A stretch of DNA of 64,000 nt from Caryophanales bacterium UBA5729 (GCA_002419505.1 DIGF01000024.1:1-64000), one strand, 5' to 3'. Positions 17,424 through 26,886 are shown, counted from the stretch's first letter. Numbers and translations are program-made. Notes: generated by a model from the sequence alone, not told the origin.

Positions 17424-18140
17424 CTATCCTTTTTTCTTTCTTAAAATATCAAAGATGATAATTCCTGCACTGACAGAAGCATTAAGACTGTTGACTTTTC
17501 CCGCCATAGGGATTTTGACATTAAAGTCCACAGTTTCCTTAACAATTCTTGAGATGCCTTTCCCCTCACTGCCAATCACAACACAAAGCGGCCGATCGAT
17601 GAAGATGCTTGAGTATTCTTCCTCTGCATCCAAGTGCGTTCCAATAGTCCAAAAACCGCTTTTCTTCAAGGTTTCTAAGGTGTTCCTTAAATTGACTACC
17701 TCAATTATTTTTATATGTTCAACAGCGCCAGAGCTAGTTTTCGCAACCACACCATCGATTCTAGCTGAGCGATTTTTTGGTATAATAATTCCGGCAACGC
17801 CACCAGCTTCACAAGTTCTAATAATCGCACCTAAATTATGAGCGTCAGTTATTCCGTCTAACATAATTAGCAGTGGATTTAAGGCCAAGTCTAAGTCGGC
17901 TAAAATATCTTTTAATTCAAAGGTTTGATAATCTTCAACCTCTAAAACAATACCCTGGTGATTCCCTTGAAACAAACTTTTAAACTCTTGTTTGTTTAAA
18001 ACGGTAATTTTTATATCTCTTCTTTTAAGAATATTGTAAAAATCGGAGTTTGTCTTCTCCATAATAAAAGCTTGAATTATCGGTTTCTTGACATCGATTA
18101 TTTCGCCGCAAGAGTTCTTTCCATATATTTTGACACTCAT
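17424..18140 (-). CDS. rlmB: 23S rRNA/tRNA 2'-O-methyltransferase, TrmH/RlmB (SpoU) family
   Basis: A 238-residue SPOUT methyltransferase, predicted to methylate a ribose 2'-O in 23S rRNA. The trefoil-knot motifs are present: LDGITDAHNLGAIIRT (about 94-109), VIGSEGKGISR (about 190-200) and PMAGKVNSLNASVSAG (about 212-227). An N-terminal substrate-binding domain precedes them. It lies between mrnC and the sigma gene as in Bacillus, where yacP intervenes; yacP is missing here. Confidence 0.92.
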   Translation of the reverse strand: MSVKIYGKNSCGEIIDVKKPIIQAFIMEKTNSDFYNILKRRDIKITVLNKQEFKSLFQGNHQGIVLEVEDYQTFELKDILADLDLALNPLLIMLDGITDAHNLGAIIRTCEAGGVAGIIIPKNRSARIDGVVAKTSSGAVEHIKIIEVVNLRNTLETLKKSGFWTIGTHLDAEEEYSSIFIDRPLCVVIGSEGKGISRIVKETVDFNVKIPMAGKVNSLNASVSAGIIIFDILRKKKG

Positions 18141-18199
18141 TTAATCACCAACTATAGTTTAACATAAATTCTTCTTATCTTGTTTTGAAAAATAATTCT

Positions 18200-18607
18200 T
18201 TATTCCTCTAAATTAACTAATACCTTTTCTTTATTTTCCTCAATTACTTGAACGGCAAAATTAAATATCGCTTCAAGTCGGTCAAATTTTTTTTCTAAAT
18301 ATAAATAACCTATAACCGCTTCAAACCCGGTGCTTTTATTATATGTTTGTACATCAGCGTTTTTAGGCTTGTGAGTTGCGCTATGATTTCTTCCTCTTTT
18401 AAAAATACTAATTTCCGCTTCAGAATAAAATTCTTCAACCAATTTGTTAGCCGCAAGCGCTTGAGCTGTTGCTTGAGTGTAAAGAATTGCTCGTTTATGT
18501 AAATCTCTAACTAAAGTATCGCCTTTTTGAAGACAATAATCTCTAATCCACAATTCATAATATGCATCACCGATATAAGCTAGAGTCAACCCGTTGTAAA
18601 GAATCAT
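18200..18607 (-). CDS. mrnC: Mini-ribonuclease III
   Basis: A 135-residue RNase III catalytic domain without a dsRNA-binding domain, which matures 23S rRNA ends in Firmicutes. The catalytic signature LAYIGDAYYELWIRDYCL (about 9-26) and the later acidic VIGYLYLEKKFDRL match. Its ATG overlaps the cysS stop (ATGA), the standard Firmicutes arrangement. Confidence 0.95.
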   Translation of the reverse strand: MILYNGLTLAYIGDAYYELWIRDYCLQKGDTLVRDLHKRAILYTQATAQALAANKLVEEFYSEAEISIFKRGRNHSATHKPKNADVQTYNKSTGFEAVIGYLYLEKKFDRLEAIFNFAVQVIEENKEKVLVNLEE

Positions 18608-19938
18608 AACATTCCTCGTCGAGTTAGTTTTTCTCTTAAATCATCGGCTAAAGAAAAGTCTTTGTCGTTTCGAGCTTTTTGCCAACTTTCATAAACCGAT
18701 CTGTCTTCATCGGTTAACGGCGTAACCTCTACTTTTAAACCGAGAATATCCACCATGTAATTTAAGGCTTTAAGCAACTCATTTAACTTAGTAAAAACGA
18801 GTTTTTTTCTCAGGTTTGAATTAATCAGTCTTAATAGACTTTGCAAAGCGGTAATTGCGTTCGCTGTATTGAAATCATCTTCCATAGCTAAATCAAAGTT
18901 ATTAATCTCATTTTTAATTTCTATATCTTTAATCTCTATGTTTAAATCTAATTCTTTAACTAAATCTAATTTATAAAATAAAGTTTTATATGCATTTTCT
19001 AGTTTTTGCCACTCTTTAACATACATCGCAAAAACTTCTTCATCATAATTTAAAGGCGAGCGATAATGTGTGCTCAACAAGAAAAATCTCAAAGCTAACT
19101 TTTCTTCTACATCTTTTACTAAAACCACATTACCAATGCTTTTTGACATTTTTTCTTCTTTAAAACTTAATCTGCCATTGTGCATCCAGTATTTAGCGAT
19201 GGAGTGATTATGAAGCGCTTTAGCTTGAGCAATTTCATTTTCATGATGCGGAAACTGTAAATCCATTCCCCCACCGTGAATATCTATTTGACCCTTAAAG
19301 ATATCATCAATCATTGATACGCATTCTGTATGCCAGCCTGGTCTACCTTGGGAAAAAGGTGAAGAAAAATTAATTCCCACTTCGGTTTGCTTCCAGAGGG
19401 TAAAATCTAAAGGACTTTCTTTCTTAGGGTTAATATCAATTCTACTGCCAGATATCAAGTCATCGATATTTCGATTGCTTAATCTGCCATAATCGTCGAT
19501 TTTACTTACGCGAAAATAGACATCACCGTCAACATTATATGCGTAGTTTTTATCAATTAAATCTTGGATAAAGCCAATGATGAAATCCATATACTCGGTT
19601 ACTTTAGGTTTTAAATAATCGGTTTTACAATTAAGGCCTTCAATGTCGATTAAGAAAGCTTGGATGTATTTTGAACTTACTTCTAGTTCGCTGAGATTTT
19701 CATCAAGTGCTTTTTGGATAATTTTGTCATCAACGTCGGTAAAATTAGAAACAAAAGTAACCTGATAGCCTCTTGCTTCAAAAAACCTTCTAACTGTATC
19801 AAAAAAGACCACCGGTCTAGCATTGCCGATATGAATATAGTTATAGACAGTTGGTCCGCAAACGTACATATTCACTTGATTTTCTTTTAATGATGTAAAT
19901 TCTTCTAATTGATTAGAATATGAATTAAATATTTTCAT
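18604..19938 (-). CDS. cysS: Cysteinyl-tRNA synthetase
   Basis: A 444-residue class I synthetase that charges tRNA-Cys. HIGH-type motif HIGNARPVVFFD is at about residues 36-47, the zinc ligands include CVSM and HHENE, and the KMSKSIGN loop is near 262-269. Length is slightly short of the 460-residue norm. It ends in TGA within the mrnC start, evidence that TGA is a stop here. It leads the cysS-mrnC-rlmB-sigma unit. Confidence 0.98.
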   Translation of the reverse strand: MKIFNSYSNQLEEFTSLKENQVNMYVCGPTVYNYIHIGNARPVVFFDTVRRFFEARGYQVTFVSNFTDVDDKIIQKALDENLSELEVSSKYIQAFLIDIEGLNCKTDYLKPKVTEYMDFIIGFIQDLIDKNYAYNVDGDVYFRVSKIDDYGRLSNRNIDDLISGSRIDINPKKESPLDFTLWKQTEVGINFSSPFSQGRPGWHTECVSMIDDIFKGQIDIHGGGMDLQFPHHENEIAQAKALHNHSIAKYWMHNGRLSFKEEKMSKSIGNVVLVKDVEEKLALRFFLLSTHYRSPLNYDEEVFAMYVKEWQKLENAYKTLFYKLDLVKELDLNIEIKDIEIKNEINNFDLAMEDDFNTANAITALQSLLRLINSNLRKKLVFTKLNELLKALNYMVDILGLKVEVTPLTDEDRSVYESWQKARNDKDFSLADDLREKLTRRGML

Positions 19939-19964
19939 AATGTTCCCCTTTAATTAACATAATA

Positions 19965-19993
19965 ATTATAGTTTAAAAACCTCCATTTTTCAA
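19965..19993 (-). promoter_or_regulatory. cysS operon promoter
   Basis: Minus strand: -35 TTGAAA (19988-19993), 17-base spacer, -10 TATAAT (19965-19970). No T-box-like leader is present, since only about 20 bases separate the start site from the cysS ATG. Confidence 0.8.
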
Positions 19994-20074
19994 GTAAAAG
20001 CCATGTATCTAAGAATATTGTTTGATTATGGGATAAATATTTGATTTTATCTACAATATTTCTTCCTAAAGTAA

Positions 20075-20090
20075 TATAATAGTACTGTAC
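20075..20090 (+). promoter_or_regulatory. -10 element and GTAC palindrome before the plus-strand ABC operon
   Basis: TATAAT at 20075-20080 is followed at once by AGTACTGTAC, a GTAC-T-GTAC palindrome (20082-20090) placed over the likely start site. No good -35 is seen. The layout suggests a repressor operator; the repressor is unknown. Confidence 0.4.
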
Positions 20091-20118
20091 GTTTTTTATG
20101 TTTAGAAAGGAGTTTACA

Positions 20119-20997
20119 ATGATTGAAATCATCAACTTAACTCAAGTATATCGTTCTGGTAAAGGGGTATTCGACTTAAATTTTACAGTTCAAAAAGGCG
20201 AAATATTCGGCTATCTAGGACCTAACGGTGCAGGAAAAACAACCACAATCAGAAATATCTTAGGTTTTACAAACGCCAAAAAAGGAAAAGTTTTGATTAA
20301 CGGTCTAAACTCAAGAACAGATACTAAAGAAATCAATAAAGTAATCGGGTTTTTACCGGGAGAGATTTCCTTCTATCCAAACTTGAAAGGCAAAGACTTT
20401 TTAGATCTTTTGGCAAAAATGAGAAACTTAAAAGATTATACTTTTAGAAAATCTTTAGAAGAAAAGTTAAAATTGGACCCTGATATTTATATTAAAAAAA
20501 TGTCAAAAGGCATGAAACAAAAATTAGCAATTATCGCTGCTTTTATGCATGACCCTGATATCTTGATTCTTGACGAGCCAACCTCTGGTTTAGATCCGTT
20601 GATGCAAAATGTTTTTTTGGATTTAATCAAAGAAGAAAAGCGACGCGGAAAAACCATTCTTTTATCTTCACATATTTTTGAGGAAGTTGAAAGGGTTTGC
20701 GATCGTGCAGGAATCATCAAAGATGGTAGATTAATCGCTTTAGAAAACATTAAATCGCTTAAAGAAAAATCAGAAGATCTTTTTGAAGTTCAGCTAAAAT
20801 CAGCTAATCCAGAGATATTAAAAACCAAACTTGAAATAACTCTTATTAAAGATAATTTATATCGTGTAGTTGTCAAAAATAATTATGAATTATTCTTTAA
20901 AGAACTACAAAATTTTGAAGTTGTAAAAATCGTTTCCCTTAAACAATCAATTGAAGAGAAATTCATGAAGTATTATGGAGATGATAACAATGAATAA
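20119..20997 (+). CDS. ABC transporter ATP-binding protein
   Basis: A 292-residue ATPase of the drug/natural-product exporter type (CcmA/YtrB-like). Walker A GPNGAGKTTT is near residue 34, the signature MSKGMKQKLAIIAAF near 134, Walker B ILILDEPTSGLDP follows. The C-terminal 80 residues are the regulatory tail common in this family. ATG at 20119 is chosen because AAAGGAG lies 7 bases upstream; an in-frame ATG at 20098 lacks a site. It overlaps the permease gene by 8 bases. Substrate unknown. Confidence 0.88.
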   Translation: MIEIINLTQVYRSGKGVFDLNFTVQKGEIFGYLGPNGAGKTTTIRNILGFTNAKKGKVLINGLNSRTDTKEINKVIGFLPGEISFYPNLKGKDFLDLLAKMRNLKDYTFRKSLEEKLKLDPDIYIKKMSKGMKQKLAIIAAFMHDPDILILDEPTSGLDPLMQNVFLDLIKEEKRRGKTILLSSHIFEEVERVCDRAGIIKDGRLIALENIKSLKEKSEDLFEVQLKSANPEILKTKLEITLIKDNLYRVVVKNNYELFFKELQNFEVVKIVSLKQSIEEKFMKYYGDDNNE

Positions 20998-21790
20998 ACA
21001 TCTATTGGTCTTCAATTTAAAAAGCAACTTAATAATGTTCTTTTCATTCTTAGGAATAACTTTAATGTATTCAACTATCGCAACAGCAATGTTTGATCCG
21101 ACCACTTCGGAATTGATGCAACAATTTATCGATGCTTTACCGGAAGCGATGGTAAATATGATGGGTTTCAGCAATTTTGGAACTGAAATTACTGGTTATT
21201 TAGCTACTTACCTCTATGGTTTTATCTTTTTTATCTTTCCGATGATATTTATTGTCATGTTAGGAAATAAACTTATGGCTAAACAAATCGACGATTCTTC
21301 CATGGCTTACTTATTAACTACCCCGAATTCAAGAGTTAAAGTAGCCGCTACACAAGCTTTAACTTTAGTTATTAATGTCTTTACTCTCATATTAATTAAT
21401 GTCGCTGTTATCGTGATTTCTGCAGAAATTGGTTTTAGCGGACAATTGCAGATAGGAAAATTTATCGGTTTAAATTTTATTCTATTAGGAGTTTTAACTT
21501 TAGTTTCAGCTTCGGTGTTTTTAATCTCTACTATTGTAGGTGATTACAGTAAAGCCGTTGGCTTAAGCAGCGCTTTAGTCGGATATCTCTTTATTATGAA
21601 CATGATAAAAAATCTTAGCGATGATTTAAACTTTTTTCAATACACTACTTTCTTAAGTTTAGTCAATATCGACAAAGTTATGGAATCAAACAGTTTCATT
21701 TGGTTATCAGGAAGTTTAAGTCTTATTTCAGGTATTTTAGTTTTTATATTAAGCATCATAATATTTAATAAAAAAAGTCTTACTATTTAG
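20990..21790 (+). CDS. ABC transporter permease, ABC-2 type
   Basis: A 266-residue membrane protein with about six hydrophobic helices (near 8-28, 60-85, 107-130, 145-170, 180-200, 235-258). It is the membrane partner of the preceding ATPase. The start at 20990 is preferred because GGAG lies nine bases upstream; ATG at 20975 is possible. A run of acidic/Met-rich residues follows the first helix and is probably extracytoplasmic. Family assignment rests on context and topology. Confidence 0.75.
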   Translation: MNKHLLVFNLKSNLIMFFSFLGITLMYSTIATAMFDPTTSELMQQFIDALPEAMVNMMGFSNFGTEITGYLATYLYGFIFFIFPMIFIVMLGNKLMAKQIDDSSMAYLLTTPNSRVKVAATQALTLVINVFTLILINVAVIVISAEIGFSGQLQIGKFIGLNFILLGVLTLVSASVFLISTIVGDYSKAVGLSSALVGYLFIMNMIKNLSDDLNFFQYTTFLSLVNIDKVMESNSFIWLSGSLSLISGILVFILSIIIFNKKSLTI

Positions 21791-21799
21791 GAGTGTACA

Positions 21800-23674
21800 A
21801 TGGAATTTTTTTTACTGTTACTGGTTATGACGACTTTCTTATTTTTAAAGAAACTCTTACAAAAATACCCAAATCTTTTCGAGTTCCCAACATCTTATAA
21901 ACTTAAAAATGGATATATCTATGATGAAAGAGAATTATCAGAAAAACAAGAGTTAGTTATGAATTACTTAAAAACCCATGGTGAGGCAAGTGAAAAAGAA
22001 TTGTTAGAAGCTTGCAAAACCAATAAAAACACAATCACTAGTCTACAAAAAAAAGGAGCGATTGAACAAATGGCGTATCGCAGTTTAAAACAAAAAGATT
22101 TTATAATCCTCGGAGGATTATTAGTCTTGCTGATATTATCAATGGTTTTAATTAATTATTTTGTCTTAGTCAGAATAAATCTTCGCTATATCGGAATCTT
22201 TTTCTTTATTGCGATTTTCTTATTTATCGGTTGGAATATTGCATTTTTGTATATTCGCTTCAGTGAAAATCTGTTTAAAAAAGTTGCCACTCTAGCAGGT
22301 GCTTCGTTCGGACTTTTTCTAATAATGTTTTTTGTTTTTGGCGGCAGACCTTTCTTGCATGCGGAAGAGTATTCAAATTTAATTGAGATTAATGAAGCAA
22401 GTTTCGTTAACGATATCAATACTGTTGATATTAACTCATTGCCAATCGTTGATAAAAGTTATGGCGCTAAATTAGGAACACTTAAGTTAGGTGAATATCC
22501 AGGAATTGGTTCAGAATTTCAACCGGGGGATTACTCTGACATTATCTATCAAGGCCGACAATATTTAGTTGCTCCCTTAGAATATCGAGGATTCTTTAAG
22601 TGGACTAGCAATAAAGATACTGGGACACCAGGTTATATCTTGATTGATAAGGTGACCTCAGAAACAAAATTAATCAACCTTCGGGAAACTACTGGAGAAG
22701 GCTTAAAATTTGTGCCTTCGGCTTTCTTTGGCCAAGATCTATCTCGTCATGCATATTATAACGGCCTTAATAAATATCGTTTAGAAAACATCTTTTTTGA
22801 AATTGACGAAGAGGGCATGCCTTTTTACGTCATGCAATATTCGTTACCGACAATTTTTATTAACGGCGGAAATAAGATCGATAAGATTGCGGTTGTTAAT
22901 GCAATTGATGGTGAGATCAATATCTATGAGCCAAGTCAAGTTCCAGATTGGGTCGAAAGCGTCTATCCTAATTCTTTAATGTTTGAACACTTAAATTATT
23001 GGGGTTCTTTGCAAGACGGCTGGTTAAACAGCATTTTCGCCCAAAGAGGCGTTTTACAAACCTCTACCGGCACCAGAGTAGTCATGAATGAAGGAGAATT
23101 GTTTTATTTTACCGGCCTTACTAGCGCTGGTAACGACGAGTCAACCATCGGTTTTATCTATACGAATATGAGAACTTACGAAACAAAACTATATCGTTTT
23201 CCAGGAGCTACCGAAGAGGCCGCTATGAATAAAGCTTTAACCTTGATTCCGCAAACTAATATTTCCACTTCATTTCCGATCCCAATGAATGTTTTGAATA
23301 CACCGACATACTACATATTAATTAAAGGCGAAGATGGAAGAATTATTAGACATGTATTCATTAAAATTCAAGATTTAGAATTCACTTCAATTTCAGAAGT
23401 TTCTAAGTCGGATGCATATAATCGCTATATAACTAAATTAAATGAAGATGATGACGGTTTATCTGACAACATAATCGGAACAATCGATCAAATCACTTCT
23501 TATGTTGTAGGCGGCAATACTATTTACTGGATTGAGATTGAAGATAGTTGGTATATGATTAATGTTGCTAACTTCACTAATTTGGAGATGCAGTATTTCA
23601 TCAGCAAACAAATTGGCGATGAGATTGAAATTGCCGTAATCGATTTTAATGTAGTTGGTTTTATTTTAGAGTAA
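21800..23674 (+). CDS. Unknown membrane protein with winged-helix-like segment and large extracytoplasmic domain
   Basis: A 624-residue protein I do not recognise. Visible parts: an N-terminal hydrophobic helix (2-17); a segment at 44-92 (SEKQELVMNYLKTHGEASEK onward) patterned like a winged helix; TM helices at about 101-125, 130-152 and 163-181; and a 440-residue domain, rich in beta-strand-like and aromatic residues, predicted outside the cell. The last 75 residues (from about 548) look like a separate small beta domain. It starts 9 bases after the permease with AGGAG overlapping that gene's stop, so it belongs to the ABC operon. A terminator follows. Confidence 0.6.
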   Translation: MEFFLLLLVMTTFLFLKKLLQKYPNLFEFPTSYKLKNGYIYDERELSEKQELVMNYLKTHGEASEKELLEACKTNKNTITSLQKKGAIEQMAYRSLKQKDFIILGGLLVLLILSMVLINYFVLVRINLRYIGIFFFIAIFLFIGWNIAFLYIRFSENLFKKVATLAGASFGLFLIMFFVFGGRPFLHAEEYSNLIEINEASFVNDINTVDINSLPIVDKSYGAKLGTLKLGEYPGIGSEFQPGDYSDIIYQGRQYLVAPLEYRGFFKWTSNKDTGTPGYILIDKVTSETKLINLRETTGEGLKFVPSAFFGQDLSRHAYYNGLNKYRLENIFFEIDEEGMPFYVMQYSLPTIFINGGNKIDKIAVVNAIDGEINIYEPSQVPDWVESVYPNSLMFEHLNYWGSLQDGWLNSIFAQRGVLQTSTGTRVVMNEGELFYFTGLTSAGNDESTIGFIYTNMRTYETKLYRFPGATEEAAMNKALTLIPQTNISTSFPIPMNVLNTPTYYILIKGEDGRIIRHVFIKIQDLEFTSISEVSKSDAYNRYITKLNEDDDGLSDNIIGTIDQITSYVVGGNTIYWIEIEDSWYMINVANFTNLEMQYFISKQIGDEIEIAVIDFNVVGFILE

Positions 23675-23682
23675 AAAACAAC

Positions 23683-23717
23683 AAAAGGCCACCGTTTGGT
23701 GTCCTTTTATTTTTTTA
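23683..23717 (+). terminator. Bidirectional terminator between the ABC operon and cspA
   Basis: AAAAGG-c-CACC, loop GTTT, GGTG-t-CCTTTT (23683-23708), followed by ATTTTTTTAATT on the plus strand. On the minus strand the same stem is followed by a T-rich TTTTGTTGTTTTTT, so it also serves cspA. Confidence 0.85.
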
Positions 23718-23741
23718 ATTTTGTCGTTTAACTTACAATTA

Positions 23742-23939
23742 CTATAATTTCACTATATTAGCAGCTTGAGGTCCTCTGTCTCCATCAACAACATCAAAAG
23801 TAACCTCTTGACCGTTTTCTAGAGCTTTGTACCCATCACCCTGGATTGCTGAGTAATGTGCGAAAATGTCATTGCCTTTTTCATCCGTGATAAAGCCATA
23901 ACCTTTTTCTGCGTTAAACCATTTTACTGTTCCGTTCAT
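23742..23939 (-). CDS. Cold shock protein, CspA family
   Basis: A 65-residue single OB-fold RNA chaperone. RNP1 (KGYGFI near 12-17) and RNP2 (NDIFAHYSA near 23-31) are intact. It is a single-gene unit with its own promoter and terminator, and its start follows an AAGGAG site. Whether it is cold-induced or constitutive cannot be told; the 5' UTR is only about 30 bases, too short for a long cspA-type thermosensor. Confidence 0.95.
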   Translation of the reverse strand: MNGTVKWFNAEKGYGFITDEKGNDIFAHYSAIQGDGYKALENGQEVTFDVVDGDRGPQAANIVKL

Positions 23940-23973
23940 TTAAATCTCCTTTTTTATTTTTAATGCTAAGTTC

Positions 23974-24002
23974 ATTATAACTGCTTATAAATAAAATTGC
24001 AA
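23974..24002 (-). promoter_or_regulatory. Cold shock gene promoter
   Basis: Minus strand: -35 TTGCAA (23997-24002), 17-base spacer, perfect -10 TATAAT (23974-23979). Confidence 0.8.
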
Positions 24003-24022
24003 GGCTAAATTAGTAAAGGCTT

Positions 24023-25264
24023 TTAGTCTTCGTCAATTAAATTTTCTTGATTAATATCTTGATTAATGCCTATTTTCTCGATTTTCCCAAATTTTTCAGT
24101 AATCTTTTCTACTCGATTGTTAATATTATCACTGTTTTTCTTAAGCGATTCAATTGAGTTGGATAGCTTCATCCACTCCTGATTAAAGATGCGGAAATCC
24201 TTACTTAGTTTAACCAATTGTTCATTAATCTGGTCAGTGTATTTATTTTTTTCATAATCAATCATAAAAGCTTTAAAGGAAGATAGTAACGGAATGATTG
24301 TCGTTGGTGAAACAATCGTTACTTTTCTTTCCCTTGAATAATCAACTACATTGCGAAGTTGCGAATGCAAAAACGCTAAAATTCCATCGCTTGGCACAAA
24401 CATTAAAGCGTAGTCAGTAGTTATCGTCGGAATAATATACTTGTTGGAAATATCAGTTATGTGTTTCTTTACATCATTGGCAAAGGCTGAACTAAGTTTA
24501 TCTTCTTCCTCTTTAGTTAAATCTTTATTATCAAATAACTTTGAATATGCCGAAAAAGGAAACTTCGAATCGATAGCAATCATGCCGTTTGGTTCTGGCA
24601 AGAAAATAACTGCATCGGCCCTAACTGAATCTTTTCCTTCTTTTAAAGTATATTGAGTCTTGTAAATATGTTCATATTCACCATAAACAACTCTTAAAAG
24701 TTGATTAAGTTGAAACTCGCCATATGAACCTCGGGCTTGATTGTTCGAAAGAATATTTTGCAGAGACACCATTTCTTTTGACAATTCTTGAATATTCTTT
24801 TGCGCTTCATCAATCACTTCAACCCTTTTAGCGATGTTTATAAACGTTGTATTAGCCTCTTGAAAACCTTTCGACAATCTCTCTTCAACCTTTTCGTTAA
24901 TGTTGTTCATGCGTTTATCAATCGATTCGGTCAGTTCTTTAAAAACCCGTTCAGAGCGATCATTAGTTTTTTCTTGAAAATCAGTGAAGTTCTTTGTCAT
25001 TTTTTCATTCAATTCCTGGAGGTTATCTTTAGATACATCAGTAAAGTTGATAAACTGCTTGGATAGTTCTGTGTTTAACTTCGAATAGGAATCAAACAAT
25101 GAGTTGCTTATTCCTCGTTCAATATCAAGAACTTGGGATTTCAAAATCTCTGATGCTTCATGTTTTTTTCTTTTGTTGTTGATAAAAATTATCAAAGTAA
25201 AAATAAAAGTCATTAACACCAAAACGCTTGTTGCAATTAATAAAACTTTTTCTAAATCAGTCAT
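24023..25264 (-). CDS. rmuC: RmuC family DNA recombination protein
   Basis: A 413-residue RmuC-type protein. An N-terminal TM helix (about 6-27) is followed by a long coiled coil (about 40-185) and a nuclease-like RmuC domain (about 190-370) with GSYGEFQLNQLL and AIDSKFPFSAYSKL (the D-x-K of a PD-(D/E)xK-like fold). In E. coli RmuC limits recombination at inverted repeats; the biochemical role is poorly known. It lies 15 bases after cls. Confidence 0.88.
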   Translation of the reverse strand: MTDLEKVLLIATSVLVLMTFIFTLIIFINNKRKKHEASEILKSQVLDIERGISNSLFDSYSKLNTELSKQFINFTDVSKDNLQELNEKMTKNFTDFQEKTNDRSERVFKELTESIDKRMNNINEKVEERLSKGFQEANTTFINIAKRVEVIDEAQKNIQELSKEMVSLQNILSNNQARGSYGEFQLNQLLRVVYGEYEHIYKTQYTLKEGKDSVRADAVIFLPEPNGMIAIDSKFPFSAYSKLFDNKDLTKEEEDKLSSAFANDVKKHITDISNKYIIPTITTDYALMFVPSDGILAFLHSQLRNVVDYSRERKVTIVSPTTIIPLLSSFKAFMIDYEKNKYTDQINEQLVKLSKDFRIFNQEWMKLSNSIESLKKNSDNINNRVEKITEKFGKIEKIGINQDINQENLIDED

Positions 25265-25279
25265 CTATTACACTCCTTC

Positions 25280-26800
25280 TTAAAACATAGGGCTGAATAA
25301 GTTGAACCAGCCTTGAGCTAGGCGGGCAAAAATATTTCGTTTTTTCCAATCTTCTAAATTTATATTTGTCGATTTAGTTAAGTCTACGTTAAAACTCTTG
25401 ACTAAATCTTTAACAGCTTGATTTTCAAAAATAGTGGTTACTTCAAAGTTTAAGTGGAAGCTTCTTGGGTCTAGATTCACTGAACCTACACTGGCCAAAG
25501 TATCATCAATTATCAGAATTTTTGAGTGAACGAAAATATTGGTGTACTCATAAATCTTTACGCCAATTCTCAACAACTGTTCATAATATGATTTAGTCGC
25601 AAAACCAACAGTAAAGAAATCGTGTTTTCCTGGAACTAAAAGTTCAATTTTAATATTGGACTTAGCGGCGATTTTTAAAACTGCCATTAATTCCGGTTCG
25701 ATAATTAGATACGGTGTCACAATCTTAATGCTTTTCTTAGCTCTAACAATCATTTTAAGATAAACATCTTTAATTAATCCGTTCTCAAAATCTGGTCCCG
25801 ATTCAATTACACAAAAATATCCAGGGAATAAGATTTTTGTTTTATCCAGCGGTTTATCAAGCACGTTTCCTGTTATGTAATACCAATCTTTAGTAAAGAC
25901 ATTTTGGACGCTTGAAACCCCGTTTCCTTTAATAAAAACATGAGTGTCTCGCCAAAATCCGTATTTTGGATCGCCGTGATTATATTCGTCGCCGAGATTC
26001 ATTCCCCCGACAAAGCCGGCTAAACCATCAATGATTATGGCTTTACGGTGATTTCTAAAATTAACATTCGAGTTAAATATTGAAACCGTTTGCGGGTCAA
26101 AAACGCCAATTTTTACGCCAGCTTTTTTTAATTTTTTCATATAAATGCGCTCAAGGTGTTTATTGGAGCCGAAGTGATCATAAATTAGATATACATCTAA
26201 TCCTAAAAGGGCTTTTTGCTTTAAAATATCTAAGACTTTTTTACCGATTTTATCATTTTTCACTATATAAAATTCCATCATGATGTAATCGTCAGCTTTT
26301 TGTAATTCCTCTATTAATTTCGGAAAAAATATATCGCCATTATCTAAAATTTCTACATAGGTGTCATCTTCATAAATTGCTCTTTGAGTAGTGTTTTGAA
26401 TATATTTAAATACGTCTCCGAACTTATAACTAGTATAGTCAATTTTAGCAGTCTCTTCCAATCCTAGAAAAGCTTTGTTAGCAATTAAAGGTCGAGTTTT
26501 CCAAAATCTGTGAGTTTGGAAATCACGCGCAAATATAAAGTAAAGAAAAACTCCTAAAATCGGGTTTAGGACAATAATTAATATCCAGTAGCTTTTATTG
26601 TAAGCGTAAGTTGGTTTTAAGAGAATTCTGACTACAATTAAAACTGCAAATAGCCAAAAGAATCCCGTTAAAAAATATAGCGCAAACTTGGAATGGAAAA
26701 TTGAAGCTAATGAACTGATATATGTGTATTGCAGAAGAGTAATTGTATAAACAAAAACACCGACAACACCCAAGGCAATAATTACAAATGTTCTTTTCAT
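25280..26800 (-). CDS. cls: Cardiolipin synthase
   Basis: A 506-residue phospholipase D-superfamily enzyme that joins phosphatidylglycerols to cardiolipin at the membrane. Two N-terminal TM helices (about 5-25, 33-57) precede two HKD motifs: HRKAIIIDG near residue 251 and VHSKILIID near 424. The start at 26800 (MKRTF) is chosen because TAGGAG lies 7 bases upstream; an in-frame ATG at 26833 has no ribosome site. Precursors would come from the FAS II operon products. Confidence 0.93.
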   Translation of the reverse strand: MKRTFVIIALGVVGVFVYTITLLQYTYISSLASIFHSKFALYFLTGFFWLFAVLIVVRILLKPTYAYNKSYWILIIVLNPILGVFLYFIFARDFQTHRFWKTRPLIANKAFLGLEETAKIDYTSYKFGDVFKYIQNTTQRAIYEDDTYVEILDNGDIFFPKLIEELQKADDYIMMEFYIVKNDKIGKKVLDILKQKALLGLDVYLIYDHFGSNKHLERIYMKKLKKAGVKIGVFDPQTVSIFNSNVNFRNHRKAIIIDGLAGFVGGMNLGDEYNHGDPKYGFWRDTHVFIKGNGVSSVQNVFTKDWYYITGNVLDKPLDKTKILFPGYFCVIESGPDFENGLIKDVYLKMIVRAKKSIKIVTPYLIIEPELMAVLKIAAKSNIKIELLVPGKHDFFTVGFATKSYYEQLLRIGVKIYEYTNIFVHSKILIIDDTLASVGSVNLDPRSFHLNFEVTTIFENQAVKDLVKSFNVDLTKSTNINLEDWKKRNIFARLAQGWFNLFSPMF

Positions 26801-26886
26801 AACCAGACTCCTATTTAAGTATAATTGTACCATATTTAGCGTAAAAAGTATATGCTAAAACAAGCCATAAAGCTTGGATAAACCTA

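Noticed and set aside
19950..20135. 61-residue minus-strand frame in the cysS/ABC divergent spacer
   Set aside because: It covers the cysS promoter and lacks a ribosome site; the region is explained as divergent control DNA.
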